DNA of 64,000 nt from Salegentibacter salinarum (GTDB lineage: Bacteria; Bacteroidota; Bacteroidia; Flavobacteriales; Flavobacteriaceae). The first letter of the stretch is position 1. Each line of letters opens with the position of its first letter. The translations under genes were made by a program, and so were the position numbers. Where the stretch lies: the NCBI RefSeq assembly GCF_900168115.1, contig NZ_FUZC01000011.1, positions 62,001-126,000 of the forward strand, written 5' to 3'. Of this stretch, positions 25,622 to 34,395 are shown in pieces. Below the pieces are notes generated by a model. The model made no database searches. It had not been told where the DNA came from and saw only the letters and a list, made by a program, of their open reading frames with translations.

Positions 25622-28423
25622 TTAAAATTTATACGTTACGTTAACTCCAAAAGTGGTTCCCAGGTCAAAGCTTTCTACAACATTGCTAAACCTGTCTGGG
25701 AAACGAACTTCTTGAGTTGGATCTTGAGTGAATAAAGTTTCTTCGTTAAGTATATTTCTTACGGTTAATTTCACCCCAATATGATCGTTAAATTCTGTGT
25801 TCCAGGACAGATCCAGTTGGTTCATTGGTTTTTCGTAGATTTCATCGGCACCTTCAACACCTACTGCATAAATCCTTTTTCCGTAGGTATTAAAAATGAG
25901 ATTAATTTGAGATTCGGTTTTTTCGGTGTCAATAAGCTCATAGCCTAAGTCGGCATTTAATCCCCAATTTGAAGCCCCCTGTAGCTGGCGCTCTTTATTG
26001 GTAACTACTGCGAATCTTGGGTTATTAGCGTCTGCCGTGGCAACAGAGTTCATTAGGATACCATTGAAGCCAAAGCTTAAATCATCAAGACTTTCAGCCT
26101 TTGTAATGTTTCCTAGATTAACCCTGGCTTCCATTTCTAAACCATATAAATATGCTTCCTCAAAATTGTCGAAGAAAGTTCGGTAACCTACAGATGTAGA
26201 CCTTGCCAATCTTTCGATTGGATCTTCAAGATATTTTCCAAAAGCGGTTATAGCAAAAAGCTCTGAGCTAGTAGGGAATATTTCATATTTAATGTCAAGG
26301 TTGTAGTTAGTAGAGTTTAATAAATCGGGGTTACCAATTACTTGGTTACCATCTCCATTCTGATAAACAGTAGGTAAAATCTCCCTTAACCTTGGGCGTG
26401 TATTTGTTATGGAAGAAGTAAATCTTAAATTAGAATTTTCATTTAATTCATACCTTAAGTTAATAGAAGGATTAAAATCAAATGGTTCGTAAGCTAATTT
26501 TTGATATGGAGTTTGTGGTCTATCTAAAGGCTCCCTGAAAATAATTTCTCTTAATGCGTGTTCTGCTCTTAAGCCTGCTTCTAATATTATTCTATCCCAT
26601 TTTCTAAAGAAGGTAAGATATCCGGCATTTATAGTTTGATCAATTTTACTTGCCGCAGTAGGATCAAAAGTACTATTGTAACTTAAAAATCCTTCGTTAA
26701 ATCCCTGATTAAAGAAGTCTTGCGGGTTATTCGTGTTGAGGTTGGGTAAGTTATTTCTATTTACCTGGGCGGTAATAAATCTGTTGTAAAATTGATATTC
26801 AATATGGTCTAGATTGTGGCCAATTTTGAAGACGGTGTTATAATCTCCTTCTTCATTTTGATCAAATCCTAACTCATATTCCAGGCGGGAATTTACATTC
26901 ATATTCTCTAGGCTCTGGTAGAATTTGAACGGGTTAATGCCATTGGTGGTAATATAATTTGCATCCTCTCCAACCCCTGCAGCTCTTAGTACACGCCTGT
27001 CTGGAACTTCATTATTGCCTAAACCGGCAGATGCTCCAAAATGTATTTGGTGTTTCTTTTCCTCAAATTCAAGATTTCCGGTAAGTTGGAGGGTAAGTTG
27101 ATCGTTTTCGGTATACCTCATGTCTCTTATAAAGAAATCACGATTGTTTAACTGTGTGAACCCGTCATTTCTTCCGTAGGCTTCTCTTATAAAGTTTGAA
27201 GAATTTTGTAGATAAATAGTATTAAAACTTAAGTTTAATTTATTAAAACGGGTATAGTCCAGACTTAATAAAGCTGATTTTTGCGTGCTAAAATTATAAT
27301 TAGTAGAAGTAAAATTCTGACCCGCTGTACCTTCAGAGTTTAATGTACGCTCAACTCCATTTTGTTTACGATGAAAATTCCTGTAGTTCATACTAAAAAC
27401 AAAACCAAGGTTTTCACGATCGTTAGCAAATAAGCGTTGTCCATGAGAAATTCCAAATCGGGTATCAAGGGGAGCATTTTTACTTTCCGGTGTCCAGGAA
27501 GTATTAAATAGGCCGGCCGATTCTTCGGGACTCGCGCTTAAACTAAGGCTATTGATATCCAATTCGGCGGGTAGACTTCTTCCAGCTCCAGTGTATCCTA
27601 AAAACTCGGAATCTCCAGAATTATCAGTAAGAAAATCTTTGAAAGTAGTATTGGTATTGTAGTTAAATCCAAAGTTTATAGTTGTGGTAGGTTTTGCCGG
27701 CGCAGGAGGGGTGTTTATTTTAAAAGTAGCTCCTGCGAAATCACTATAAAGCGATGGGGAGAAAGTCTTTAAAACATCTACTGAACTTACAATATTCGTG
27801 GAAATATAACTTAAAGGAATTATCTTAAAATCCGGATCTGAGGAAGCTACTGGCAGGCCGTTAATCATAAGGTAGTTGTAGCGGTCATCAAGACCACGAA
27901 CAAAAATACCTCTGTCCTGAACCATAGTAATTCCTGATACTTTAGAAACTCCTTGTTCTACATTCGTAACTGCTTTTCTTGAAAGTTCTTCCGCCCCAAT
28001 TGATTGCTGGATCTGGATTGCGTTTTTCTGTTCAAGCAATAAGGCGACTTCAGAATCTTTTCTTGAAACAGTAGAAATAACAACTTCATCCAAAGCAGCT
28101 GCACTGGCTCCTAATCCCGTGTTAATTTCGGTAACTTTCCCTGAAACAACTTCAACATTTGGAATTTGCAATGTTTCGTAACCTATAAAACTAAATTCTA
28201 CCGTGTACGTGCCAGGTTCAATATTTTTCAAGGAGTATAGCCCGTCAAAATCTGAAGTGGTTCCTTTATTAGTTTCTTTAATAATTACATTCGCAAAAGG
28301 AAGGGGTTGTCCCTCCACTTCATTGTCAGATAATTTTCCGGCAATACTACCGGTTGTATCACTTTGCGCTTGCATAGCTACACTTAAAATAAGTAAGCTC
28401 AGGATAGATAAATACTTCTTCAT
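25622..28423 (-). CDS. TonB-dependent outer-membrane receptor with carboxypeptidase-like N-domain
   Basis: A signal peptide (MKKYLSILSLLILSVAMQAQ) is followed by a carboxypeptidase regulatory-like domain (about residues 25-105; GKLSDNEVEGQPLPFANVII, FIGYETLQIPNVEV), the TonB plug (about 125-235, including GISKVSGITMVQDRGIFVRG-like sequence and GLDDRYNYLMING), and a large 22-strand-type barrel ending in phenylalanine (NVTYKF), as expected for BAM recognition. I start at the ATG at 28421-28423, which gives 933 aa with a clean signal; the longer start adds 13 unconvincing residues. No SusD gene follows; instead a beta-helix lipoprotein does. A two-component pair is divergent, 176 bp away. The ligand is unknown. 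Confidence 0.9.
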   Translation of the reverse strand: MKKYLSILSLLILSVAMQAQSDTTGSIAGKLSDNEVEGQPLPFANVIIKETNKGTTSDFDGLYSLKNIEPGTYTVEFSFIGYETLQIPNVEVVSGKVTEINTGLGASAAALDEVVISTVSRKDSEVALLLEQKNAIQIQQSIGAEELSRKAVTNVEQGVSKVSGITMVQDRGIFVRGLDDRYNYLMINGLPVASSDPDFKIIPLSYISTNIVSSVDVLKTFSPSLYSDFAGATFKINTPPAPAKPTTTINFGFNYNTNTTFKDFLTDNSGDSEFLGYTGAGRSLPAELDINSLSLSASPEESAGLFNTSWTPESKNAPLDTRFGISHGQRLFANDRENLGFVFSMNYRNFHRKQNGVERTLNSEGTAGQNFTSTNYNFSTQKSALLSLDYTRFNKLNLSFNTIYLQNSSNFIREAYGRNDGFTQLNNRDFFIRDMRYTENDQLTLQLTGNLEFEEKKHQIHFGASAGLGNNEVPDRRVLRAAGVGEDANYITTNGINPFKFYQSLENMNVNSRLEYELGFDQNEEGDYNTVFKIGHNLDHIEYQFYNRFITAQVNRNNLPNLNTNNPQDFFNQGFNEGFLSYNSTFDPTAASKIDQTINAGYLTFFRKWDRIILEAGLRAEHALREIIFREPLDRPQTPYQKLAYEPFDFNPSINLRYELNENSNLRFTSSITNTRPRLREILPTVYQNGDGNQVIGNPDLLNSTNYNLDIKYEIFPTSSELFAITAFGKYLEDPIERLARSTSVGYRTFFDNFEEAYLYGLEMEARVNLGNITKAESLDDLSFGFNGILMNSVATADANNPRFAVVTNKERQLQGASNWGLNADLGYELIDTEKTESQINLIFNTYGKRIYAVGVEGADEIYEKPMNQLDLSWNTEFNDHIGVKLTVRNILNEETLFTQDPTQEVRFPDRFSNVVESFDLGTTFGVNVTYKF

Positions 28424-28599
28424 TGTTGTGTTTAGTTCTCTGGCGCAAATTAACGGCAGCATTGTAAAGCCTTTGTTAAGCTGAAATTATGTGTTTATGA
28501 TTATAATGTTAGCTTAAGGTTACCAAAGGAGTAGAGCTTACGTAAGTTCAAATTTATGGTTACTTTTACCTCACATTATACCAAATCAACTAAACCAAA

Positions 28600-29283
28600 A
28601 TGAAAAAAAAGGACATTAAAATCTTACTGGTAGACGATGAACCGGATATCCTGGAAATCGTGGGATATAATCTTACAGCAGAAGGATACCAGGTAATTAC
28701 TACAGATAATGGCGCTGATGCTGTAAAACTTGCCAAAAAGAAGAAACCGCAGCTTATTATCCTGGATGTAATGATGCCTGAAATGGATGGGATTGAAGCC
28801 TGTGCACAAATTAGAAAGCTGCCAGAGCTGGAAGAAACCATTATTACTTTTCTTACCGCACGGGGAGAAGATTATTCTCAAATGGCCGGGTTTGATGCTG
28901 GAGCCGATGATTATATCACTAAACCAATTAAACCTAAAGTGCTGGTAAGTAAAGTAAAAGCTTTGCTTAGAAGATTTAAAGATGATACCGCCTCTTCTAA
29001 TGTGGTGAAAATTAAAGACCTTATTATTAATCGCGATGAGTATAAAGTGATTAAAGGTGGCGAAGAAATTATTTTACCCCGAAAAGAATTCGAATTACTT
29101 TCTTTATTAGCATCAAAACCGGGGAAAGTATTTAAAAGGGAAGATATTTTAGACAAGGTATGGGGTGCTGAGGTTATTGTTGGTGGACGAACCATAGATG
29201 TTCATATTAGAAAACTTCGGGAAAAAATTGGAGACGAATGTTTTAAAACCGTAAAAGGCGTAGGCTACAAGTTTGTTGTTTAA
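28600..29283 (+). CDS. PhoB/OmpR-family response regulator
   Basis: Receiver domain at residues 6-120 with acidic pocket D12-D13, phosphoacceptor D56 (LDVMMPEMDG) and K-P in DDYITKPIKPK. An OmpR-type winged helix spans about 135-227 (LPRKEFELLSLLASKPGKVF, then VGGRTIDVHIRKLREKIG). It most resembles PhoB. It overlaps the kinase gene by one base (TAATG). It is divergent from the TonB receptor/lipoprotein operon, which is its most likely target. A phosphate-starvation role is a family-based guess; I could not define a Pho box in 28424-28599. Confidence 0.9.
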   Translation: MKKKDIKILLVDDEPDILEIVGYNLTAEGYQVITTDNGADAVKLAKKKKPQLIILDVMMPEMDGIEACAQIRKLPELEETIITFLTARGEDYSQMAGFDAGADDYITKPIKPKVLVSKVKALLRRFKDDTASSNVVKIKDLIINRDEYKVIKGGEEIILPRKEFELLSLLASKPGKVFKREDILDKVWGAEVIVGGRTIDVHIRKLREKIGDECFKTVKGVGYKFVV

Positions 29284-30353
29284 TGGCAAAAAAGTTTAAG
29301 CGCTCATATAAATTCGCAATAAAGACTTCACTTTATATCACACTTTTTTTGAGTGTGGTGCTGGCAGGTTTTGCCTATTTTACCAGCGGATTTCTAACCG
29401 GGCCGTTTTTTGCTTTTATTTTTATAACTTATTTGGTCTGTTTTTTTATTATTCAATACAGGGTAGAACATTTTATCTATAAACGAATTAAAAAGATCTA
29501 CGATAATGTCTCGCTTTTAGATTCTACCACTTTACAGCCCAGCCAGGTTACTACAGATATGGCTACGCTAACGCGGGAAGTTGAAAAATTCACCAAAGAC
29601 AAAAAACTCGAAATAGAAACCCTTAAGGTTAGAGAAGCCTATAGAAAGGAATTTATGGGAAATGTTTCCCATGAATTAAAAACGCCGCTTTTTACCGTGC
29701 AGGGATATATTTTAACACTTCTGGATGGAGCGATGAAAGATAAAGCTGTCCGTAAAAAATACCTGCAACGTGCCAGTAAAGGAGTGGAACGACTTATTTA
29801 CATTGTGCGCGATTTAGATATGATTACTAAACTCGAAGCCGGGGATCTTCATCTTGAAGAGGAAGATTTTAATATTGTTGAATTGGTGCAGGGCTCGTTT
29901 GATCTTTTAGAGATGAAAGCGGCAAAAAAGAATATCACCTTAACTTTTGATATTGAATATGAAGAGCCTATTTGGGTAAATGCCGATAGGGACAGAATCC
30001 AGCAGGTCCTGACCAATTTAATCGTGAATTCTATTAAATATGGAAAGGAAGACGGTACCACTGAAGTTAGCATAGAAAACCTGATTAAAAATAAGGTAAT
30101 TGTTCGGGTAACCGATAATGGTGAGGGAATAGAAAAAGAAAACCTACCCCGCGTTTTTGAACGTTTTTACCGTGTAGATAAAAGTGGTTCCCGGAAAGAA
30201 GGTGGTTCAGGCCTGGGCCTTTCTATTGTAAAACATATTATTGAAGCTCATAATGAGAAAATATATGTAGAAAGTGTTTTTGGTGTGGGAAGTGAATTTT
30301 CATTTACCCTGGAAAAGAGCAAAGATCTCCCTGAAATCAACACTGAAATTTAG
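29283..30353 (+). CDS. PhoR-like sensor histidine kinase
   Basis: Two N-terminal membrane helices (about 14-32 and 38-58) with almost no periplasmic loop, then a short linker and the kinase core. The phosphorylated histidine is H130 in GNVSHELKTP; N, G1, F and G2 boxes are VLTNLIVNSIKYG, DNGEGI, FERFYRVDKSGSRKEGGSGLGL. The lack of a large sensor loop resembles PhoR of this phylum. Translation is coupled to the regulator by the one-base overlap. The last 17 codons lie antisense to the 3-prime end of the glycosyltransferase gene (30300-30353). Confidence 0.9.
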   Translation: MAKKFKRSYKFAIKTSLYITLFLSVVLAGFAYFTSGFLTGPFFAFIFITYLVCFFIIQYRVEHFIYKRIKKIYDNVSLLDSTTLQPSQVTTDMATLTREVEKFTKDKKLEIETLKVREAYRKEFMGNVSHELKTPLFTVQGYILTLLDGAMKDKAVRKKYLQRASKGVERLIYIVRDLDMITKLEAGDLHLEEEDFNIVELVQGSFDLLEMKAAKKNITLTFDIEYEEPIWVNADRDRIQQVLTNLIVNSIKYGKEDGTTEVSIENLIKNKVIVRVTDNGEGIEKENLPRVFERFYRVDKSGSRKEGGSGLGLSIVKHIIEAHNEKIYVESVFGVGSEFSFTLEKSKDLPEINTEI

Positions 30354-31358
30354 ATCCTGAAATCCTGAAAAATCTTCTAGCAGATCTAATTTTAAAATTT
30401 CAAAATCATCCTGTTTGCAAAAAGGCGCAATGCCTAATTTCATAAAACGTTCAGCTAAATATTCCTGCTCAAATTGGCCGGGAGTAGGAATAAAAAATAC
30501 TTTTTTCTCCAGTTTAGCCAAATCCATGATACTGGTATAACCCGAGCGGCATATAATAATTTCACTGCTAGGAATTACCACCTCAAGTTCTTTAGAAGTT
30601 AGATAGTTTATAATTTCCAGGTTTTTATTTGGAGAAGAAATATTTTCCCCGGTCATAATTCCCCTTATAAAAACAATTTTTTTATCTGAATTTTGAAAAG
30701 CAGCCAGTAATTTTCCTTCCAGCATCGTCCGCTGCGGTTCAGGGCCCGATAAGATCACGGCATAATCATACTTTCTTTGCTGAAGTGATTTAGTAAACCG
30801 ACTAAGCGGGCCGATGTATTTTACGTTTTTGGGCATTTCTTTTAAATGTCCCATAATTCCACTTAAATTTTTATTTCCGGGAGCATCGGGAATCCAGCAT
30901 TTATCAAATTTCGAAATGTATTTTTGGTGTAATTTGCTGCTTAAATAAGTAGTGTTTCCGCTTAAAACACTAAACTGATGCGTGATAAAAGCACATTTTA
31001 TATGCTTATGCCTGCAGCCGGGCCGGTTGTCTGAAATTATTCCGTTCAGTTCATATTTTTCAACCAGACTTCTCGTTACCTTCCTTTCCTGCTGAATTAT
31101 TTTAAGCAAGCGCGGACTTTCAGCAAATATTTTCCATTTAAGTAATCTGGGAGATTTAGTGTAGGTGATATTGTACGAAGGAAGTTCCAAACATTTAATA
31201 TCCGGAAATTCCTTTTTAAGCAATTCCAGTGCGGCACCATCTGAAGCGATAAAAACTTCAAAATCATATTGTTGCAATTCTTTAATAATGGGGATGCATC
31301 GTGTAGCGTGGCCAAGTCCCCAATTTAAAACCGCTACTAAAATTCTTTTCTTCTGCAT
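30300..31358 (-). CDS. Glycosyltransferase of the MurG/UGT-like GT-B type
   Basis: The N-terminal half begins ILVAVLNWGLGHATRCIPII (residues 5-24), the glycine-rich acceptor loop with GHATR, and the C-terminal half holds YAVILSGPEPQRTMLEGKLL, IICRSGYTSIMDLAKLEK and FIPTPGQFEQEYLAERF, the UDP-sugar-binding pattern of GT-B enzymes (DUF1205/MurG related). Length 352 aa. No membrane helix is clear. It converges on the kinase gene, and the two coding ends overlap antisense by 54 bp. The acceptor is unknown; a glycolipid or polysaccharide is plausible. Confidence 0.82.
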   Translation of the reverse strand: MQKKRILVAVLNWGLGHATRCIPIIKELQQYDFEVFIASDGAALELLKKEFPDIKCLELPSYNITYTKSPRLLKWKIFAESPRLLKIIQQERKVTRSLVEKYELNGIISDNRPGCRHKHIKCAFITHQFSVLSGNTTYLSSKLHQKYISKFDKCWIPDAPGNKNLSGIMGHLKEMPKNVKYIGPLSRFTKSLQQRKYDYAVILSGPEPQRTMLEGKLLAAFQNSDKKIVFIRGIMTGENISSPNKNLEIINYLTSKELEVVIPSSEIIICRSGYTSIMDLAKLEKKVFFIPTPGQFEQEYLAERFMKLGIAPFCKQDDFEILKLDLLEDFSGFQDLNFSVDFREIFALFQGK

Positions 31359-31426
31359 TTATCAAATATAATATTAAGGGGCTGTGCGCTATTTTCTTTA
31401 ATTTTACCAAAATATTAAATTAAGGC

Positions 31427-32101
31427 GTGGGAAGTAAGAATAAATTAAGACGATTCAGGGAGAACGAAGCATTTGAAAATGTGATACAACCCTCCCGGGA
31501 AGAGCTGGAGAAAAATCAGTTTCCTTTAAAAGGAAAATGGAATCAAGAGTTTTTTAAAAATGATAATCCTATCGTGCTGGAATTAGGCTGCGGAAAAGGA
31601 GAATATACCATTGGACTTTCAAAACAAGATTCAGAGAAGAATTTTATTGGCATAGATATTAAAGGAGCTCGTTTTTGGAGGGGTGCAAAGACTGCAATAG
31701 AAGACAAGCTTAAAAATGTTGCTTTTTTAAGAACTCAAATTGAATTAATAGATCGCGTTTTTGCGGAAAATGAAGTCGATGAAATCTGGATCACTTTTCC
31801 CGATCCTCAAATTAAATATAAGCGCACCAAGCACCGATTGACCAATGCCGAATTTCTTCAAAAATACAAGCTTATTTTAAAACCTGAAGGTCTGGTAAAT
31901 CTTAAAACCGATAGCGAATTTATGCACGGTTACACGCTTGGCCTGCTTCACGGCGAAGGTCACGAAATTCTTTACGCACATCACGATATTTATAAAAATG
32001 AATATTCCCCTAAAGCAGTTAGGGAAATTCAAACTTTCTACGAAAAACAGTATCTTGATCAGGGAAAACCTATAACTTACATTCAGTTTAGGATAAAATA
32101 G
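31427..32101 (+). CDS. trmB: tRNA (guanine-N7)-methyltransferase
   Basis: Methylates G46 of tRNA using S-adenosylmethionine. The SAM-binding block is VLELGCGKGEYTIGL (about residues 49-63), and WITFPDPQIKYKRTKHRL (about 123-140) is the TrmB active-site signature with the PDP motif. Length 224 aa is normal. The start is a GTG at 31427 (GTG-GGA-AGT). It is divergent from the glycosyltransferase and starts a run of three genes that use non-ATG codons. Confidence 0.95.
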   Translation: MGSKNKLRRFRENEAFENVIQPSREELEKNQFPLKGKWNQEFFKNDNPIVLELGCGKGEYTIGLSKQDSEKNFIGIDIKGARFWRGAKTAIEDKLKNVAFLRTQIELIDRVFAENEVDEIWITFPDPQIKYKRTKHRLTNAEFLQKYKLILKPEGLVNLKTDSEFMHGYTLGLLHGEGHEILYAHHDIYKNEYSPKAVREIQTFYEKQYLDQGKPITYIQFRIK

Positions 32102-32107
32102 GTCTCT

Positions 32108-32731
32108 TTGGAAGAAACAAAACTTTTTCTAATTACTTATTTCGCGGCCTTACTTGGGGTGATTCCTCCTGGTTTGGTGAACATGACAGTTGCCAAAACC
32201 TGTGTAGAAAAAGGAAAGAAAAACGGCCTTTACGTTGCGATAGGTGCTACAATTGTGGTGATTATCCAGGCCACACTTGCTGTTTTGCTTTCCAAGTATA
32301 TTTTTGGAAATGAATTTGTTCAAAATATATTACTGCGTGCAGGGCTTGTAATTTTTATTTTGCTCGCGGTTTACTTTTTTATCCAGGCAAAAAAACGTGG
32401 TGGTATAGAACACCAATCTCGTAAAGCTAATTCCAATAGTATTTTTAAAGGAATGCTTATCGCGGCTTTAAATATTTTTCCTATTCCTTATTTTGTTGCA
32501 ATTGCAGGAGCTCTAAACGTTGGTGTAGGAGATTCTTACGATTGGTCTCGAATTGTAACTTTTATTCTGGCTGCTTCTATGGGAAGCTTCACCACGCTTT
32601 ATCTTTACGTACTGTCTTTTATTAGAATTGAAAAACAAGCCGAAGCTTTCTCCAGGTATTCAAATTACTTTATGGCCGCCCTAATGCTGGTATTGGTTAT
32701 CGTAACTATTTTAAGAATCTATTATTCGTAA
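32108..32731 (+). CDS. LysE/RhtB family exporter
   Basis: Amino-acid or small-metabolite exporter with six predicted membrane helices in 207 aa. LITYFAALLGVIPPGLVNM (residues about 7-25) is the LysE signature with the G-x-x-P-P-G type turn. Charged loop FIQAKKRGGIEHQSRKAN separates the two halves. The start is TTG at 32108, 6 bp after the trmB stop. It is cotranscribed with trmB and the ATL gene by spacing. Substrate unknown. Confidence 0.85.
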   Translation: MEETKLFLITYFAALLGVIPPGLVNMTVAKTCVEKGKKNGLYVAIGATIVVIIQATLAVLLSKYIFGNEFVQNILLRAGLVIFILLAVYFFIQAKKRGGIEHQSRKANSNSIFKGMLIAALNIFPIPYFVAIAGALNVGVGDSYDWSRIVTFILAASMGSFTTLYLYVLSFIRIEKQAEAFSRYSNYFMAALMLVLVIVTILRIYYS

Positions 32732-32733
32732 TC

Positions 32734-33063
32734 GTGGAAGAAAAGAATTTTTTTGAAAGGGTTTACGAAGTAGTAAGACAAATTCCAAAAGGAAAAGTTA
32801 CTTCTTACGGCGCTATTGCCAGAAGCGTAGGTGCCGCAAAAAGTGCAAGAATGGTGGGTTATGCAATGAATTCGGCTAAAAATCTGGACGATGTACCTGC
32901 ACACCGGGTGGTAAATAGAAATGGTTTACTAACGGGAAAAAGTCATTTTGGAGATCACAGCGCGATGCAGCAAATGCTAGCTTCTGAAGGAATTACGGTA
33001 AAAGATAATAAAGTTCAGGATTTTAAAAAGCATTTTTGGGATCCGCAGGAAGATTTTAAATAA
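32734..33063 (+). CDS. Alkyltransferase-like protein (MGMT family without the acceptor cysteine)
   Basis: A 109-aa relative of O6-methylguanine-DNA methyltransferase. The helix-turn-helix and arginine finger regions are kept (GKVTSYGAIARSVGAAKSARMVGYAM), but the PCHRV active-site motif reads PAHRV: alanine at residue 56 replaces the alkyl-accepting cysteine. Alkyltransferase-like (ATL) proteins of this kind bind alkylated guanine, kink the DNA and signal nucleotide-excision repair. Start GTG at 32734, two bases after the LysE-type stop. The pairing with an exporter is probably coincidental. Confidence 0.88.
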   Translation: MEEKNFFERVYEVVRQIPKGKVTSYGAIARSVGAAKSARMVGYAMNSAKNLDDVPAHRVVNRNGLLTGKSHFGDHSAMQQMLASEGITVKDNKVQDFKKHFWDPQEDFK

Positions 33064-33152
33064 ATTTTTCTTCTGAAGTTTTACTATAATCGTGCTTTAT
33101 TATTGCATAGATCAATTATGGGTAAATACTTCGTTTTCTTAGCTTTTCCCCC

Positions 33153-33160
33153 TATATTTG
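33153..33160 (+). promoter_or_regulatory. -7 promoter box of the Mrp-NifU-FNR unit
   Basis: TATATTTG matches TAnnTTTG. It ends about 100 bp before the Mrp ATG at 33262, leaving a leader that contains a nine-codon ORF (33169-33198, MNLYKLVRF) and a gttaaaa-rich stretch. Confidence 0.55.
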
Positions 33161-33261
33161 CGTTTAGAATGAATCTATATAAGCTGGTACGTTTTTAATT
33201 AAAATCCGCTATTTCAGCTTAAAATTGTCCTGAAATTTTCGGGATTATAAAAATGTTTTAA

Positions 33262-34395
33262 ATGAAGTTAGACAGAAAAGAAATATTAAAATCGCTTGAA
33301 ACTATTTCTGTAGCCGGAGAAGGCAAAAATATGGTAGAAAGCGGTGCTGTTCAAAACGTAATGACTTTTGGTGATGAGGTGGTTGTAGACCTTGTTTTAC
33401 AAACTCCTGCTTTACATATTAAAAAACGGGCAGAAGTAGATGTGATGAAAGCTATTCACGAACATGTAGAACAAAAAGCCAAGGTTAAAGTAAATATTAA
33501 AGTAGAGTCTACCGATAAAAAACCAGAAATAAAAGGGAAAGCTCTTCCCGGAATTTCCAATGTTATAGCCGTGGCTTCCGGAAAAGGAGGCGTAGGTAAA
33601 TCTACAGTAACCGCTAATCTCGCGGTAACTTTATCTAAAATGGGCTTTAAAGTAGGAATTTTAGATGCAGATATTTATGGGCCTTCCATTCCAATGATGT
33701 TTGATGTGGAAGCTTCCAGACCGCTATCGGTAAATGTTGATGGAAAATCTAAGATGAAACCTGTAGAAAACTACGGAGTAAAAATTCTTTCAATCGGATT
33801 CTTTACCCAACCAAACCAGGCAGTGATATGGCGTGGACCAATGGCTTCAAAAGCATTAAATCAAATGATTTTTGATGCGGCCTGGGGCGAATTAGATTTT
33901 CTTTTAGTGGATCTACCACCGGGTACGGGAGATATTCATCTTTCAATTATGCAATCACTTCCTGTAACAGGAGCTGTGATTGTAAGTACTCCACAAAACG
34001 TGGCATTAGCCGATGCTAAGAAGGGTGTGGCGATGTTCCGCCAGGAAAGTATCAATGTTCCGGTATTAGGAATAATAGAGAATATGGCATATTTTACTCC
34101 CGAGGAACTTCCTGAAAACAAATATTATATCTTTGGAAGAGAAGGTGCTAAAAACCTTGCAAAAGATATTGAGACCCCCTTTTTAGGCGAAATTCCCCTG
34201 GTACAAAGTTTAAGAGAATCTGGAGATATTGGCCGACCTGCTGCTATGCAGGAGTCTACACCACTGGAAACAGCTTTTCAAGAAATTACCCGTGGGATGG
34301 TTCAGGAAACAGTGAATAGAAACAAAAGTCTGCCTCCAACTGAAGCGATTAAGATCACTACAATGGCAGGATGCAGTGCAGTTAATAAAAAATAA
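33262..34395 (+). CDS. Mrp/NBP35-type Fe-S cluster carrier ATPase
   Basis: P-loop NTPase that carries or inserts Fe-S clusters. Residues 1-85 are the DUF59/MIP18-like domain. The deviant Walker A is GKGGVGKST at 107-115, followed by ILDADIYGPSIPMM (Switch I/Walker-B region) and LVDLPPGTGDIHLS. The usual CPxC pair that bridges the cluster between Mrp subunits is missing; the corresponding segment reads YFTPEELPENKYYIFG. A lone cysteine is near the C-terminus (AGCSAVNKK). I recall a similar cysteine-less segment in other Bacteroidota. Length 377 aa. It is followed by a NifU C-terminal-domain gene with no gap. Confidence 0.9.
   Translation: MKLDRKEILKSLETISVAGEGKNMVESGAVQNVMTFGDEVVVDLVLQTPALHIKKRAEVDVMKAIHEHVEQKAKVKVNIKVESTDKKPEIKGKALPGISNVIAVASGKGGVGKSTVTANLAVTLSKMGFKVGILDADIYGPSIPMMFDVEASRPLSVNVDGKSKMKPVENYGVKILSIGFFTQPNQAVIWRGPMASKALNQMIFDAAWGELDFLLVDLPPGTGDIHLSIMQSLPVTGAVIVSTPQNVALADAKKGVAMFRQESINVPVLGIIENMAYFTPEELPENKYYIFGREGAKNLAKDIETPFLGEIPLVQSLRESGDIGRPAAMQESTPLETAFQEITRGMVQETVNRNKSLPPTEAIKITTMAGCSAVNKK

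Noticed and set aside
28424-28462. Longer start of the TonB receptor
   Set aside because: The 13 extra residues precede a complete signal peptide and would bury it; the -7-like ttaatttg lies within them.
28424-28599. Pho-box-like direct repeats near ggttacc/ggttact
   Set aside because: Only two weak matches (28518 and 28558) with unsuitable spacing; no support for a defined operator.
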